Origin: an uncultured Lachnospiraceae bacterium
Lineage (GTDB): Bacteria > Bacillota > Clostridia > Lachnospirales > Lachnospiraceae
NCBI GenBank assembly: GCA_946552115.1
Contig: CAMNRH010000010.1
Span: 22,046 to 86,045 of the forward strand
DNA: 64,000 bases
Direction: 5' to 3'
Made by a program: the position numbers and the translations under genes. The notes beneath the pieces were generated by a model, which was given only the letters and a program-made list of their open reading frames with translations, was not told the origin of the DNA and ran no database searches. Every line of letters starts with the position of its first letter. Position 1 is the first letter of the stretch. Of this stretch, positions 35,789-45,271 are shown in pieces.

Positions 35789-36844
35789 ATGTACAGAGAC
35801 AGCACAAAAAAGGTGAATATTGGAAATGTGGTAATCGGCGGAGGAAGCAGCATTGCAATCCAGTCCATGACAAATACCCGCACGGAGGATGTGGCAGGAA
35901 CGGTTTCTCAGATATTGGAGCTTGAGCGCGCGGGCTGTGAGATTATCCGATGCGCCGTACCGACGAAAGAGGCCGCGGAGGCACTGGGTGAAATTAAAAA
36001 GCAGATACATATTCCGCTTGTGGCGGACATTCATTTTGATTACAGGCTGGCAATTTGCGCAATCGAACACGGAGCGGACAAGATTCGTATTAATCCGGGA
36101 AATATCGGGGATGAAGCCCGGATAAAAGCCGTTATCGATAAGGCGAAAGAGTATCACGTGCCGATTCGTGTCGGTGTCAACAGCGGCTCTTTAGAAAAAC
36201 CGCTGATAGAAAAATATGGCGGTGTGACGGCGGAGGGCCTGGTAGAAAGTGCGCTTGATAAAGTGCGTATGATTGAGAAGCTTGGATATGAGGAGCTGGT
36301 GGTGAGTATTAAATCGTCGGATGTGATGATGTGTGTAAAAGCTCATGAGCAGATTGCCGGAAAGTGCCCGTATCCGCTTCATGTGGGAATAACGGAAGCC
36401 GGGACGCTGCTTGCGGGCAATATTAAGTCCTCCGTCGGGCTGGGGCTGATTCTCCATCAGGGAATCGGGGATACGATACGGGTATCCCTTACCGGCTCCC
36501 CCGTAGAGGAGATTAAGTCGGCAAAACTTATTTTAAAGACATTGGGATTAAGGAAAGGCGGAATTGAGGTGGTATCCTGCCCAACCTGCGGCAGAACGAA
36601 GATAGATTTAATCAGTCTTGCCAATCAGGTGGAGGAGATGACGGCTGATATTCCTTTAGATATTAAGGTGGCCGTAATGGGCTGTGTAGTAAACGGTCCC
36701 GGAGAAGCGAAAGAGGCGGACATCGGTATTGCAGGCGGTATCGGCGAGGGACTTTTAATGAAACGGGGAGAGATAATAAAAAAGGTAAAGGAAGAGGAGT
36801 TATTAGAGGTATTAAGACAGGAGCTGCTGCATTGGAATGAATAG
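35789..36844 (+). CDS. ispG: 4-hydroxy-3-methylbut-2-enyl diphosphate synthase
   Basis: Iron-sulfur enzyme of 351 residues of the MEP route to isoprenoids (needed for undecaprenyl carriers). The N-terminal barrel has IAIQSMTNTRTEDV and LVADIHFDYRLAI. The C-terminal 4Fe-4S domain has Cys in SCPTCGRTK and MGCVVNGPGE, all present. GGAGG precedes the start. It overlaps polC by 8 bases, an order also seen in other Clostridia. Confidence 0.96.
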   Translation: MYRDSTKKVNIGNVVIGGGSSIAIQSMTNTRTEDVAGTVSQILELERAGCEIIRCAVPTKEAAEALGEIKKQIHIPLVADIHFDYRLAICAIEHGADKIRINPGNIGDEARIKAVIDKAKEYHVPIRVGVNSGSLEKPLIEKYGGVTAEGLVESALDKVRMIEKLGYEELVVSIKSSDVMMCVKAHEQIAGKCPYPLHVGITEAGTLLAGNIKSSVGLGLILHQGIGDTIRVSLTGSPVEEIKSAKLILKTLGLRKGGIEVVSCPTCGRTKIDLISLANQVEEMTADIPLDIKVAVMGCVVNGPGEAKEADIGIAGGIGEGLLMKRGEIIKKVKEEELLEVLRQELLHWNE

Positions 36845-39800
36845 AAAACCATTTTTTGAAGTATTTCCCACATTAAAGGTGGGAGAAGAGCTTAGACAAT
36901 TATTTTCAGAGGTACAGGTCACGAAGGTGGCGGCAAATTCCATGCGTACCTTTATTAAGGTGTATCTTGTAAGCGGTCATCTGATTCAGAAAAACCATAT
37001 CCGCGAGATGGAGCAGCTGGTAAAGCTTCAGCTTTTTGCCGGGAACCGGATACAGGTGCGGATTGTGGAAAGCTTTGAGCTTTCCGGGCAGTATACGCCG
37101 GAGAATATTATGACAGAGTACTTTGAAAGCTTTCTTACAGAGCTGAATGACAGAAGCGTAGTGGAAAGAAGCATGTTTCAGAATGCAAAATACGCTTTTG
37201 AGGATGAAAATATCTTATGTCTCCAGCTTTCGGATACGATTGTAGCTCAGGGAAAGAAAGAATCTATGGCGTCATATTTGCAGGAGGTATATAAAAACAG
37301 ATTTTGCCGCCCTGTTGAAGTGCGCGTTCTCTATAAGGAAGCGGGAGAAAGTAAGCTTAAATATAATGATATGCGGCTTAAGCAGGAGGTAGAATCTATT
37401 CTTTCCCAGGCGGAGAATATACAGAAAAAACAGGAGAAGGCTTCTTTGAAGACGGACGGGAAGAAAAAGGAATTTAAGGAAAAGAAATTTACCGCAAGGA
37501 GCAAAGCTCCTGATGCGGAAGGCTTGATTTACGGACGTCCTTTTGACGATGAAGCGATAGAGCTTTCGCAGGTCGCAGGAGAGATGGGGGAGATTACGTT
37601 CCGCGGAAAGGTAATGAGCGTCGATACGAGGGAAATTCGGAACGAAAAGACAATTGTTATGTATGCGGTTTCGGATTTTACCGATACGATCATGGTAAAA
37701 ATGTTTGTAAGAAACGAGCAGCTTCCGGATATACTCAGCGAAATTAAAGGCAGTGCATTTCTGAAAATAAAGGGTGTTACGACAATTGATAAATTTGACG
37801 GGGAGCTTACAATCGGTTCTGTATTCGGGATAAAGAAAATTCCGGATTTTACCGAAGCGAGAAAGGATACGGCGCCGGAGAAGCGTGTGGAGCTCCATTG
37901 TCATACGAAGATGAGCGATATGGACGGGGTATCCGAGGTAAAGGATATTGTAAAGCGCGCCCATGACTGGGGGCATAAGGCGATTGCGATTACGGATCAC
38001 GGAGTTGTACAGTCCTTTCCGGATGCGAATCACTATATTGAAACACTGGATAAAGAAGATCCTTTTAAGGTCATTTACGGTGTGGAAGGGTATCTGGTAG
38101 ACGACCTTCAGGATGTGGCTGTAAATGAAAAGGGCCAGTCTCTCGAAGGAACCTATGTTGTATTTGATTTGGAGACAACGGGATTTAGTCCGATTAAGGA
38201 TAAAATTATTGAAATCGGGGCCGTAAAAGTGGAAAACGGTGTCATTACCGAGCGGTACAGTACATTTGTTAATCCCGGAGTACCGATTCCCTTTGAGATT
38301 ACGCAGCTTACCAGTATTACGGACCAGATGGTTATGGATGCCCCGGGAATTGAGACAGTGCTTCCGGAGTTTCTCGCGTTCGCGAAAGATTCGGTGCTGG
38401 TGGCGCATAATGCCTCCTTTGATGTGGGATTTATTGAGCAGAACTGCCGGTATCAGGACATTGCGGCGGATTTTACGTCGGTAGATACGGTTGCCCTTGC
38501 GCGAATTCTGCTTCCGACCCTTTCGAAATTCAAACTGAATATTGTAGCGAAAGCGCTCAATATTTCTCAGGAGCATCATCACAGGGCGGTGGACGACGCC
38601 AGAGTTACGGCGGAAATATATGTAAAGTTTATTCGGATGCTTCATGATATGGATATTTATGATTTGAAAAAGCTGAATCGGTTCGGCGCGCATAATGCGG
38701 ATGCGGTAAAAAAGCTTCCGTCCTATCATGTCATTATTCTCGCAAAGAATAATGTGGGCCGGGTGAACCTGTACACGCTTGTATCCAAGTCTCATCTTAA
38801 GTATTTTTCCCGTCAGCCGAGAATTCCGAAAAGCGAGCTGTCAAAGCACAGGGAAGGTTTAATTGTCGGCAGCGCCTGCGAAGCAGGGGAGCTGTATCAG
38901 GCAATTCTGAATGAGAAGTCAGATGAGCGGATTGCAAAGATTGTGGATTATTATGACTATCTGGAGCTGCAGCCGGTGGGAAATAACGAGTTTATGATTG
39001 AGAGTCCCAGGATAAAAAAAGTAAACAGTATAGAAGATATACGGAATATGAACCGGCAGATTATCCGGCTTGGCGAGAGATTTAATAAGCCGGTGGTCGC
39101 CACCTGCGACGTTCATTTTTTAGACCCGGAGGACGAGGTATACCGCCGGATTATTATGGCGGGCAAGGGTTTTACAGATGCGGACAGGCAGTCTCCGCTC
39201 TATCTTCATACGACGGAGGAGATGCTCGCGGAGTTTGAATATCTGGGTTCGGCTAAGGCGAAAGAGATTGTGATAGACAATCCGAATAAAATTGCGGATA
39301 TGATTGAAAAAATTTCTCCGGTCCGTCCGGATAAATGTCCGCCGGTCATACCGGATTCAGATAAGGAGCTGAAAAGGATTTGTTATGAGAAAGCGCATTC
39401 CATGTATGGGGATCCGCTCCCGGAAATTGTTGTGGAGCGTCTGGAAAGAGAGCTGCATTCGATTATCTCGAATGGCTTTGCGGTCATGTATATTATTGCT
39501 CAGAAGCTTGTATGGAAATCGAATGAGGACGGGTATCTTGTAGGCTCCCGAGGCTCGGTAGGCTCCTCTTTTGTTGCGACGATGGCGGGAATTACGGAGG
39601 TAAATCCGTTAAGCCCCCATTATTATTGCCGTAAATGTCATTACAGCGACTTTGAGTCCGAGGAGGTGCGGGCATTTGCGGGAGGCTGCGGCTGGGATAT
39701 GCCGGATAAGCTGTGCCCGGTTTGTGGGGAACCGCTTGTAAAGGACGGCTTTGACATTCCCTTTGAGACTTTTCTTGGATTTAAGGGAAATAAAGAGCCC

Positions 39801-41288
39801 GATATTGACCTTAATTTTTCCGGAGATTATCAGAGTAACGCCCATAAATATACGGAAGTTATTTTTGGGGAGGGACAGACGTTCCGGGCGGGGACAATCG
39901 GAACGCTTGCCGATAAGACGGCGTTCGGTTATGTGAAAAATTATTACGAGGAACGCGGGCACAGAAAACGGAAATGCGAGATTGACCGTATTGTACAGGG
40001 GTGTACCGGAATACGCAGAAGCACCGGGCAGCACCCGGGAGGAATTATCGTGCTTCCGCATGGGGAGGATATTAATTCCTTTACTCCTGTGCAGCATCCG
40101 GCGAATGATATGAATACGGACATCATTACGACACATTTTGATTATCATTCCATTGACCATAACCTGTTAAAGCTGGATATTCTCGGCCATGATGATCCGA
40201 CGATGATTAAATCGCTGGAGGCCTATATCAGCTCTCCGGCGATGGAAAATGAATACAATGAGACAGACAATCCTTTTGCCGCAACAAAAATTCCGCTGGA
40301 TGACAAGGGAGTGATGTCTCTGTTTCATGATACCTCCGCTCTGGGAATTACGCCGGAGGATATCGGCGGCTGTCCGGTAGGCTGTCTTGGAATTCCGGAG
40401 TTCGGGACGGATTTCGTTATTCAGATGGTAGTAGACACTAAGCCGCAGACGCTGTCAGATTTAATACGGATTTCAGGACTGTCCCACGGAACCGATGTGT
40501 GGCTTAATAATGCCCAGGAGCTGATTAAGAGCGGAAAGGCAACAATTTCCACGGCAATCTGCACCCGTGACGATATTATGACATATCTTATTAATAAAGG
40601 AATGGACAGCGAGGAATCCTTTACGATTATGGAGCGTGTCCGTAAGGGCGCCGTGGCAAAGGGGAAATGCAGGGAATGGCCGCAGTTTAAAGAGGACATG
40701 AAAGCAAACGGGATACCGGAATGGTATATCTGGTCCTGTGAGAAGATAAAATATATGTTTCCCAAGGCGCATGCGGCGGCCTATGTCATGATGGCATACC
40801 GGATTGCATACTGTAAAATCAATTATCCTCTTGCCTATTATGCGTCATATTTCGGAATCCGCGCAGATGCATTTTCCTATGAGCTGATGTGCCAGGGGAA
40901 AGAAAAGCTTCAGCAGCATATAGATGATTATACAAGACGGGCGGATTCTTTAAGTAAAAAAGAGCAGGATACAATGAAGGATATGCGGATTGTCCAGGAA
41001 ATGTACGCGAGGGGATACGAATTCCTTCCGATTGACATTTACCGGGCAAAGGCGGCAAGATTCTGCATTATAGACGGGAAATTGATGCCGCCCTTTACCA
41101 GTATTGACGGAATGGGGGAGAAAGCGGCAGAGGCGGTAGAGGAGGCCTCGAAGGACGGACCTTATCTGTCCAGAGACGATTTCAGGCAGCGGACAAAGGC
41201 GAGTCAGACGGTGATAGACTATATGGGGAAATTGGGACTTTTAGGAGATTTGCCGGAATCCAATCAATTGTCACTGTTTGATTTGTAA
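36837..41288 (+). CDS. polC: DNA polymerase III PolC (Gram-positive type)
   Basis: Replicative polymerase of 1483 residues with built-in proofreading. Domains in order: N-terminal helical and OB regions; a PHP domain beginning ELHCHTKMSDMDGVSE (about residue 350); a DEDDh exonuclease inserted in it, VVFDLETTGFSP (about 440), with HNASFDVGF and HRAVDDARVTAE; PHP continuation; zinc-type Cys in CRKCHYSDFE and CPVCGEP (about 925-970); and the polymerase core with PDIDLNFSGDY (about 985). The exonuclease-within-PHP order separates PolC from DnaE. Start overlaps ispG. Large antisense frames inside are shadows. Confidence 0.97.
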   Translation: MNRKPFFEVFPTLKVGEELRQLFSEVQVTKVAANSMRTFIKVYLVSGHLIQKNHIREMEQLVKLQLFAGNRIQVRIVESFELSGQYTPENIMTEYFESFLTELNDRSVVERSMFQNAKYAFEDENILCLQLSDTIVAQGKKESMASYLQEVYKNRFCRPVEVRVLYKEAGESKLKYNDMRLKQEVESILSQAENIQKKQEKASLKTDGKKKEFKEKKFTARSKAPDAEGLIYGRPFDDEAIELSQVAGEMGEITFRGKVMSVDTREIRNEKTIVMYAVSDFTDTIMVKMFVRNEQLPDILSEIKGSAFLKIKGVTTIDKFDGELTIGSVFGIKKIPDFTEARKDTAPEKRVELHCHTKMSDMDGVSEVKDIVKRAHDWGHKAIAITDHGVVQSFPDANHYIETLDKEDPFKVIYGVEGYLVDDLQDVAVNEKGQSLEGTYVVFDLETTGFSPIKDKIIEIGAVKVENGVITERYSTFVNPGVPIPFEITQLTSITDQMVMDAPGIETVLPEFLAFAKDSVLVAHNASFDVGFIEQNCRYQDIAADFTSVDTVALARILLPTLSKFKLNIVAKALNISQEHHHRAVDDARVTAEIYVKFIRMLHDMDIYDLKKLNRFGAHNADAVKKLPSYHVIILAKNNVGRVNLYTLVSKSHLKYFSRQPRIPKSELSKHREGLIVGSACEAGELYQAILNEKSDERIAKIVDYYDYLELQPVGNNEFMIESPRIKKVNSIEDIRNMNRQIIRLGERFNKPVVATCDVHFLDPEDEVYRRIIMAGKGFTDADRQSPLYLHTTEEMLAEFEYLGSAKAKEIVIDNPNKIADMIEKISPVRPDKCPPVIPDSDKELKRICYEKAHSMYGDPLPEIVVERLERELHSIISNGFAVMYIIAQKLVWKSNEDGYLVGSRGSVGSSFVATMAGITEVNPLSPHYYCRKCHYSDFESEEVRAFAGGCGWDMPDKLCPVCGEPLVKDGFDIPFETFLGFKGNKEPDIDLNFSGDYQSNAHKYTEVIFGEGQTFRAGTIGTLADKTAFGYVKNYYEERGHRKRKCEIDRIVQGCTGIRRSTGQHPGGIIVLPHGEDINSFTPVQHPANDMNTDIITTHFDYHSIDHNLLKLDILGHDDPTMIKSLEAYISSPAMENEYNETDNPFAATKIPLDDKGVMSLFHDTSALGITPEDIGGCPVGCLGIPEFGTDFVIQMVVDTKPQTLSDLIRISGLSHGTDVWLNNAQELIKSGKATISTAICTRDDIMTYLINKGMDSEESFTIMERVRKGAVAKGKCREWPQFKEDMKANGIPEWYIWSCEKIKYMFPKAHAAAYVMMAYRIAYCKINYPLAYYASYFGIRADAFSYELMCQGKEKLQQHIDDYTRRADSLSKKEQDTMKDMRIVQEMYARGYEFLPIDIYRAKAARFCIIDGKLMPPFTSIDGMGEKAAEAVEEASKDGPYLSRDDFRQRTKASQTVIDYMGKLGLLGDLPESNQLSLFDL

Positions 41289-41305
41289 AAAGGAGGTATT
41301 TATCT

Positions 41306-42172
41306 ATGAAGAAAAAATATATGGGCATTGTTTACATTGTCATATCCGCCTTTTGCTTTGCCCTTATGAATATGTTTGTCCATATGGCAGGGGATCTGCC
41401 GTCGGTGCAGAAAAGCTTTTTCAGAAATTTTGTCGCGGCTGTTTTCGCATGTATACTGCTTTTAAAGGATAAAACTCCTTTCCGGTGTAAAAGAGAGAAT
41501 TTAAGATATCTGGTTTTGCGGGCGGTATTCGGGACAATCGGCATCCTGTGCAATTTTTACGCGGTTGACCGTCTGGTGCTGGCGGATGCTTCTATGTTAA
41601 ATAAGATGTCGCCGTTTTTTGCCGTCCTTTTCAGTTATTTAGTTTTAAAAGAGAAAGTGACAATCGCGCAGGCGCTTATTGTGGCGGGGGCTTTTATCGG
41701 AAGTATGTTTGTAGTGAAGCCGACCTTTGCAAATATGGATTTAATTCCGTCGATTCTCGGGCTTCTCGGAGGTATCTGTGCGGGAGCGGCGTATACAATG
41801 GTCAGAAAGCTTGGGATGATGGGAGAAAAGGGTTCCTTTATTGTGTTTTTCTTTTCGGTGTTTTCCTGTCTTGTGACGCTGCCATGGCTTGTATTTGATT
41901 ATCACCCTATGAGCGCGGCACAGCTTATCATTTTGTTTCTTGCAGGGCTTTCGGCGGCAGGAGGACAATTTTCCATTACGGCGGCTTATTGCTATGCTCC
42001 TGCAAAGGAAATATCGGTGTATGATTACTCTCAGATCATTTTCTCGGCGGGGCTTGGGTTTTTTGTGTTCGGGCAGGTGCCGGATTTGCTTAGCTGGCTG
42101 GGGTATGGAATGATCTGTGCGATGGCAGTTGTAATGTTTCTTTATAACAACAAAGAGCGGCAGCATTCATGA
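41306..42172 (+). CDS. EamA/DMT-family transporter
   Basis: Membrane protein of 288 residues with ten predicted helices in two repeated EamA halves, starting with YIVISAFCFALMNMFVHMAG. The motif ADASMLNKMSPFFAVLFSYL at the end of the first half is typical of drug/metabolite exporters. The substrate is unknown. AAGGAGG precedes the start, 17 bases after polC, so the two may be co-transcribed. Confidence 0.88.
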   Translation: MKKKYMGIVYIVISAFCFALMNMFVHMAGDLPSVQKSFFRNFVAAVFACILLLKDKTPFRCKRENLRYLVLRAVFGTIGILCNFYAVDRLVLADASMLNKMSPFFAVLFSYLVLKEKVTIAQALIVAGAFIGSMFVVKPTFANMDLIPSILGLLGGICAGAAYTMVRKLGMMGEKGSFIVFFFSVFSCLVTLPWLVFDYHPMSAAQLIILFLAGLSAAGGQFSITAAYCYAPAKEISVYDYSQIIFSAGLGFFVFGQVPDLLSWLGYGMICAMAVVMFLYNNKERQHS

Positions 42173-42209
42173 GAGTCTTAAAAGAGATAAGGAAGAAAAG
42201 GAGAGATAC

Positions 42210-42347
42210 GTGAAGCAATCACAGGTTACGTACTGGTGCCATGAAATGATCCGCCCGCAGGCGCCGGAAAACGGGATTTATATTGACGCGACTATGGGCA
42301 ATGGGATTAGCGGGAACGCGGCAGGCAATCGGCGGATTTGTCAATAA
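42210..42347 (+). pseudogene. Truncated YtqB-like rRNA/SAM methylase fragment
   Basis: A GTG after AGGAG opens a 45-codon frame whose first 32 codons read like the start of the YtqB-type methyltransferase family: QVTYWCHEMIRPQ, then a SAM-site opening IDATMGNG. Behind ATMGNG the sequence changes to unrelated codons and stops. A complete protein would have ~190 residues. So the gene has lost everything beyond the first glycine loop. The family name is from motif recall. Confidence 0.6.
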
Positions 42348-42392
42348 GCCGGCGCCTGCGGCATTCCCCTAATATAATCATAAAATTTGTTT

Positions 42393-43616
42393 TTATGCAT
42401 ACAGCTTTACAAGCTCAACAATCACATCGACACTTTTATCCATACCTTCGACTGTAATATGCTCATAAGGCCCGTGGTAAGCATGTCCGCCTGTCCCGAG
42501 ATTCGGACAGGGAAGTCCTTTAAAGCTTAATTGGCTTCCGTCTGTGCCGCCGCGAATCGGGAAGATAAGCGGAGCAACGCCTGCCAGCTCGCAGGCCTTT
42601 TTTGCATTGTCCACCAGATGCATGCATCCCGAAATCACCTCGGCCATATTGCGGTACTGGTCTGTAATCGTCAGCTTTACCGTGCCTTCGCCCCATTTTT
42701 CATTCAGATTCTTTTCAATCAGGCGCAGCGTATTTTTGCGTGCCTCAAGGTAATCTGCATTATGGTCGCGGACGATGTAGTTAAGCTGTGCGGAAGATAC
42801 CTCTCCCGACATACTTACAAGATGATAGAAGCCCTCATAATCCTCGGTTCCTCTCGGAGTTTCCATACCCGGAAGCATCTGGTTGATTTCCATTGCCACA
42901 AGGGAGGCATTAATCATCGTATCCTTAGAGGATCCGGGGTGCACGTTAAAGCCGGTAATATCAAAGACGGCTTTAGCCGCATTAAAGCTTTCATACTGAA
43001 TATCTCCTTCCGTGTCGCCGTCCAGCGTATAGGCATATTTGGCACCGAATTTTTCCACGTTAAAATGGGATGCGCCGGTTCCGATCTCTTCGTCCGGAGT
43101 GAAAGCAACGCTGATTGGCCCGTGCGGAATGCTCTCCGTCCGAAGCCGCTCTACCAGGGTAAGTATTTCAGCGATACCCGCCTTGTCGTCGGCGCCGAGA
43201 ACCGTAGTTCCGTCGGTTGTAATGAGTGTGCGTCCCTTAAGTGTCTTAAGATGCGGAAAATTCTGTACGCTGAGTACCCGGCCGCTGTCCCCAAGTGCCA
43301 GATCCTCCCCATTGTAATTTTCTGTAATGACAGGGTGGATTTCACCGTCGCAAAAGTCTGCGACCGTGTCCATATGGGCGATAAAGCCGATGCTGTCCTT
43401 ATCCTCATATCCCGGTGTGGCAGACAGCTTTCCGTAAAGGTAGCAATGCTCGTCAAGCTGGACGTCCGTAAGCCCCAGCTCCAGCATCTCTTTCTCCAAT
43501 ATTCTGGCCAGATCAAACTGGCATGCGGAGGACGGTACCGTGCCGCTGTTTTCATCGCTCGGCGTGCGTACAACTACGTACTTTAATAATCTTTCATACG
43601 CTTTCAAAATTTTCAT
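42393..43616 (-). CDS. pepT: Peptidase T (tripeptide aminopeptidase)
   Basis: Zinc aminopeptidase of 407 residues, M20B family, that cleaves the N-terminal residue from tripeptides in the cytoplasm. Metal ligands are in FIAHMDTVADF (His ~80), TTDGTTVLGADDKAG (Asp ~140), the general base and ligand pair in FTPDEEIGTGAS (Glu ~175), YTLDGD, and a final His in GTGGHAYHGPYE. The length is normal. It starts with AAGGGGA upstream, alone on the minus strand. Confidence 0.95.
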   Translation of the reverse strand: MKILKAYERLLKYVVVRTPSDENSGTVPSSACQFDLARILEKEMLELGLTDVQLDEHCYLYGKLSATPGYEDKDSIGFIAHMDTVADFCDGEIHPVITENYNGEDLALGDSGRVLSVQNFPHLKTLKGRTLITTDGTTVLGADDKAGIAEILTLVERLRTESIPHGPISVAFTPDEEIGTGASHFNVEKFGAKYAYTLDGDTEGDIQYESFNAAKAVFDITGFNVHPGSSKDTMINASLVAMEINQMLPGMETPRGTEDYEGFYHLVSMSGEVSSAQLNYIVRDHNADYLEARKNTLRLIEKNLNEKWGEGTVKLTITDQYRNMAEVISGCMHLVDNAKKACELAGVAPLIFPIRGGTDGSQLSFKGLPCPNLGTGGHAYHGPYEHITVEGMDKSVDVIVELVKLYA

Positions 43617-43735
43617 TCCCCTTTCTTTGTGTTTGTTATAGTTTATATTTTTCAGTATAACATATGACGGTCAGAAGCCGCAATCCAGAGGCCGGTAAAA
43701 AAATCATTTTTAGCATGCCAAACATTGAAAAAGAT

Positions 43736-43765
43736 ATGACATGAAATGTGAAAGGATGCTATAAT
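43736..43765 (+). promoter_or_regulatory. Promoter candidate of murE
   Basis: A perfect TATAAT is preceded after 18 bases by ATGACA. It lies about 45 bases before the murE start. Confidence 0.5.
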
Positions 43766-43810
43766 AAAACATGAGCGAGAAATTAAGTAGAAAGGTATGG
43801 AGGCAGATAC

Positions 43811-45271
43811 ATGAAATTAACACAGCTCTTAGAACGTTTGGAATATGAAGCTTTAACAGGAAGCAGCGATATTGAGATAACAGCTTTGATAAATGATTCC
43901 CGTAAGGTAGAGAGAGGAAGCGTATTTGTATGTATTACAGGCGCGGTATCCGACGGACACGCATACGTGCGGGAGGTTTATGAAAAAGGCGCGGCGGCAG
44001 TCATTGTCGAAAAGGATGTCGAAGCGCCGAAAGGACTTACGGTCATCCGGGTTTCGGATACCAGATATGCGCTTGCGCTTATGTCGGCGGCTTATTTTGA
44101 TTATCCTGCAGAGAAACTCAAAGTTATCGGGATTACCGGAACGAAAGGAAAAACGACCACGACCTATATGGTCAGGTCGATTCTTGAGGGCGTCGGCCAT
44201 AAGGTGGGACTTATCGGAACGATTGAGGCAATTATCGGGGACGAGACGATTCCTGCAAATAACACGACGCCGGAATCCTATACGATTCAGCAGTATTTTG
44301 CGCGGATGGTTGAGGCGGGCTGCGACAGCGTCGTGATGGAGGTTTCCTCTCAGGGCCTTATGCTTCACAGGACGGCAGGGATTCCGTTCGAAATCGGTAT
44401 TTTTACGAATCTTGGGGAGGATCATATCGGTCCTAACGAGCATGAGGATTTTGAGGATTATAAACGGTGCAAGGGCCTGTTATTTAAGCAGTGTAAAACA
44501 GGGATTGCGAATGTGGACGACCCGTGGTATAAGGATGTATTCAAAGAGGCTGCCTGTAAAACAGAAACCTTTGGATTTAAGGAAAACGCGGATTTACGCG
44601 CGGTGAATGTAGAGCATATATCAAAGCCCGGCTATCTGGGAGTGAAGTATCATGTGGCGGGACTTATGGACTTTGATGTGGAAATCGACATTCCGGGAGA
44701 GTTCAGCGTATACAATTCGCTGACAGCGATTGCGGTATGCAGACATTTTCAGGTTCCGGAGGAGAATATTAAGAGTGCGCTCAAGGTGGCGAAAGTGAAA
44801 GGCCGTATTGAGATGGTCAGGGTCTCGGATGATTTCACGCTGATGATTGACTATGCCCACAATGCTATGAGTCTCGAAAGTCTGCTTCATACTCTTAGAG
44901 ATTATCATCCGGAGCGGATTGTGACGGTATTCGGGTGCGGGGGAAACCGCTCGAAAACCCGTCGGTATGAGATGGGCGAGGTGGCGGGACGTCTTTCGGA
45001 TTTTACGATTATTACGTCGGATAATCCGAGATTCGAGGAGCCACAGGCGATTATAGATGATATTATCGTAGGGATGGAACGGACGGACGGGGCGTATATT
45101 TCCATCTGTGACAGAAAAGCGGCAATTAAGTATGCGATTGCAAACGGAAAGCCGGGAGACGTAATCATTCTTGCAGGAAAGGGTCATGAGACCTATCAGG
45201 AGATTAAGGGCGTAAAATATGATATGGATGAGCGGGTATTGATTCAGGAAGTGCTTGAGGAGCTTAAGTGA
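43811..45271 (+). CDS. murE: UDP-MurNAc-tripeptide synthetase MurE
   Basis: Ligase of 486 residues that adds the third amino acid to UDP-MurNAc-L-Ala-D-Glu. The ATP site is ITGTKGKTTTTYM (about residue 112), followed by TTPES and the central NLGEDHIG with His. The third-residue specificity motif is DNPR (SDNPRFEEP, about residue 402), which marks the meso-diaminopimelate enzymes and not the Lys-adding ones. GGAGG precedes the start. Its stop overlaps the priA start. Confidence 0.94.
   Translation: MKLTQLLERLEYEALTGSSDIEITALINDSRKVERGSVFVCITGAVSDGHAYVREVYEKGAAAVIVEKDVEAPKGLTVIRVSDTRYALALMSAAYFDYPAEKLKVIGITGTKGKTTTTYMVRSILEGVGHKVGLIGTIEAIIGDETIPANNTTPESYTIQQYFARMVEAGCDSVVMEVSSQGLMLHRTAGIPFEIGIFTNLGEDHIGPNEHEDFEDYKRCKGLLFKQCKTGIANVDDPWYKDVFKEAACKTETFGFKENADLRAVNVEHISKPGYLGVKYHVAGLMDFDVEIDIPGEFSVYNSLTAIAVCRHFQVPEENIKSALKVAKVKGRIEMVRVSDDFTLMIDYAHNAMSLESLLHTLRDYHPERIVTVFGCGGNRSKTRRYEMGEVAGRLSDFTIITSDNPRFEEPQAIIDDIIVGMERTDGAYISICDRKAAIKYAIANGKPGDVIILAGKGHETYQEIKGVKYDMDERVLIQEVLEELK

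Noticed and set aside
37272..38795. Long minus-strand reading frame of 507 codons inside polC
   Set aside because: It lies entirely antisense to the well-conserved PolC PHP and exonuclease domains, has no ribosome-binding site and an implausible composition; it is a shadow frame. The same holds for the other long antisense frames in rnr, prfA, priA and pepT.
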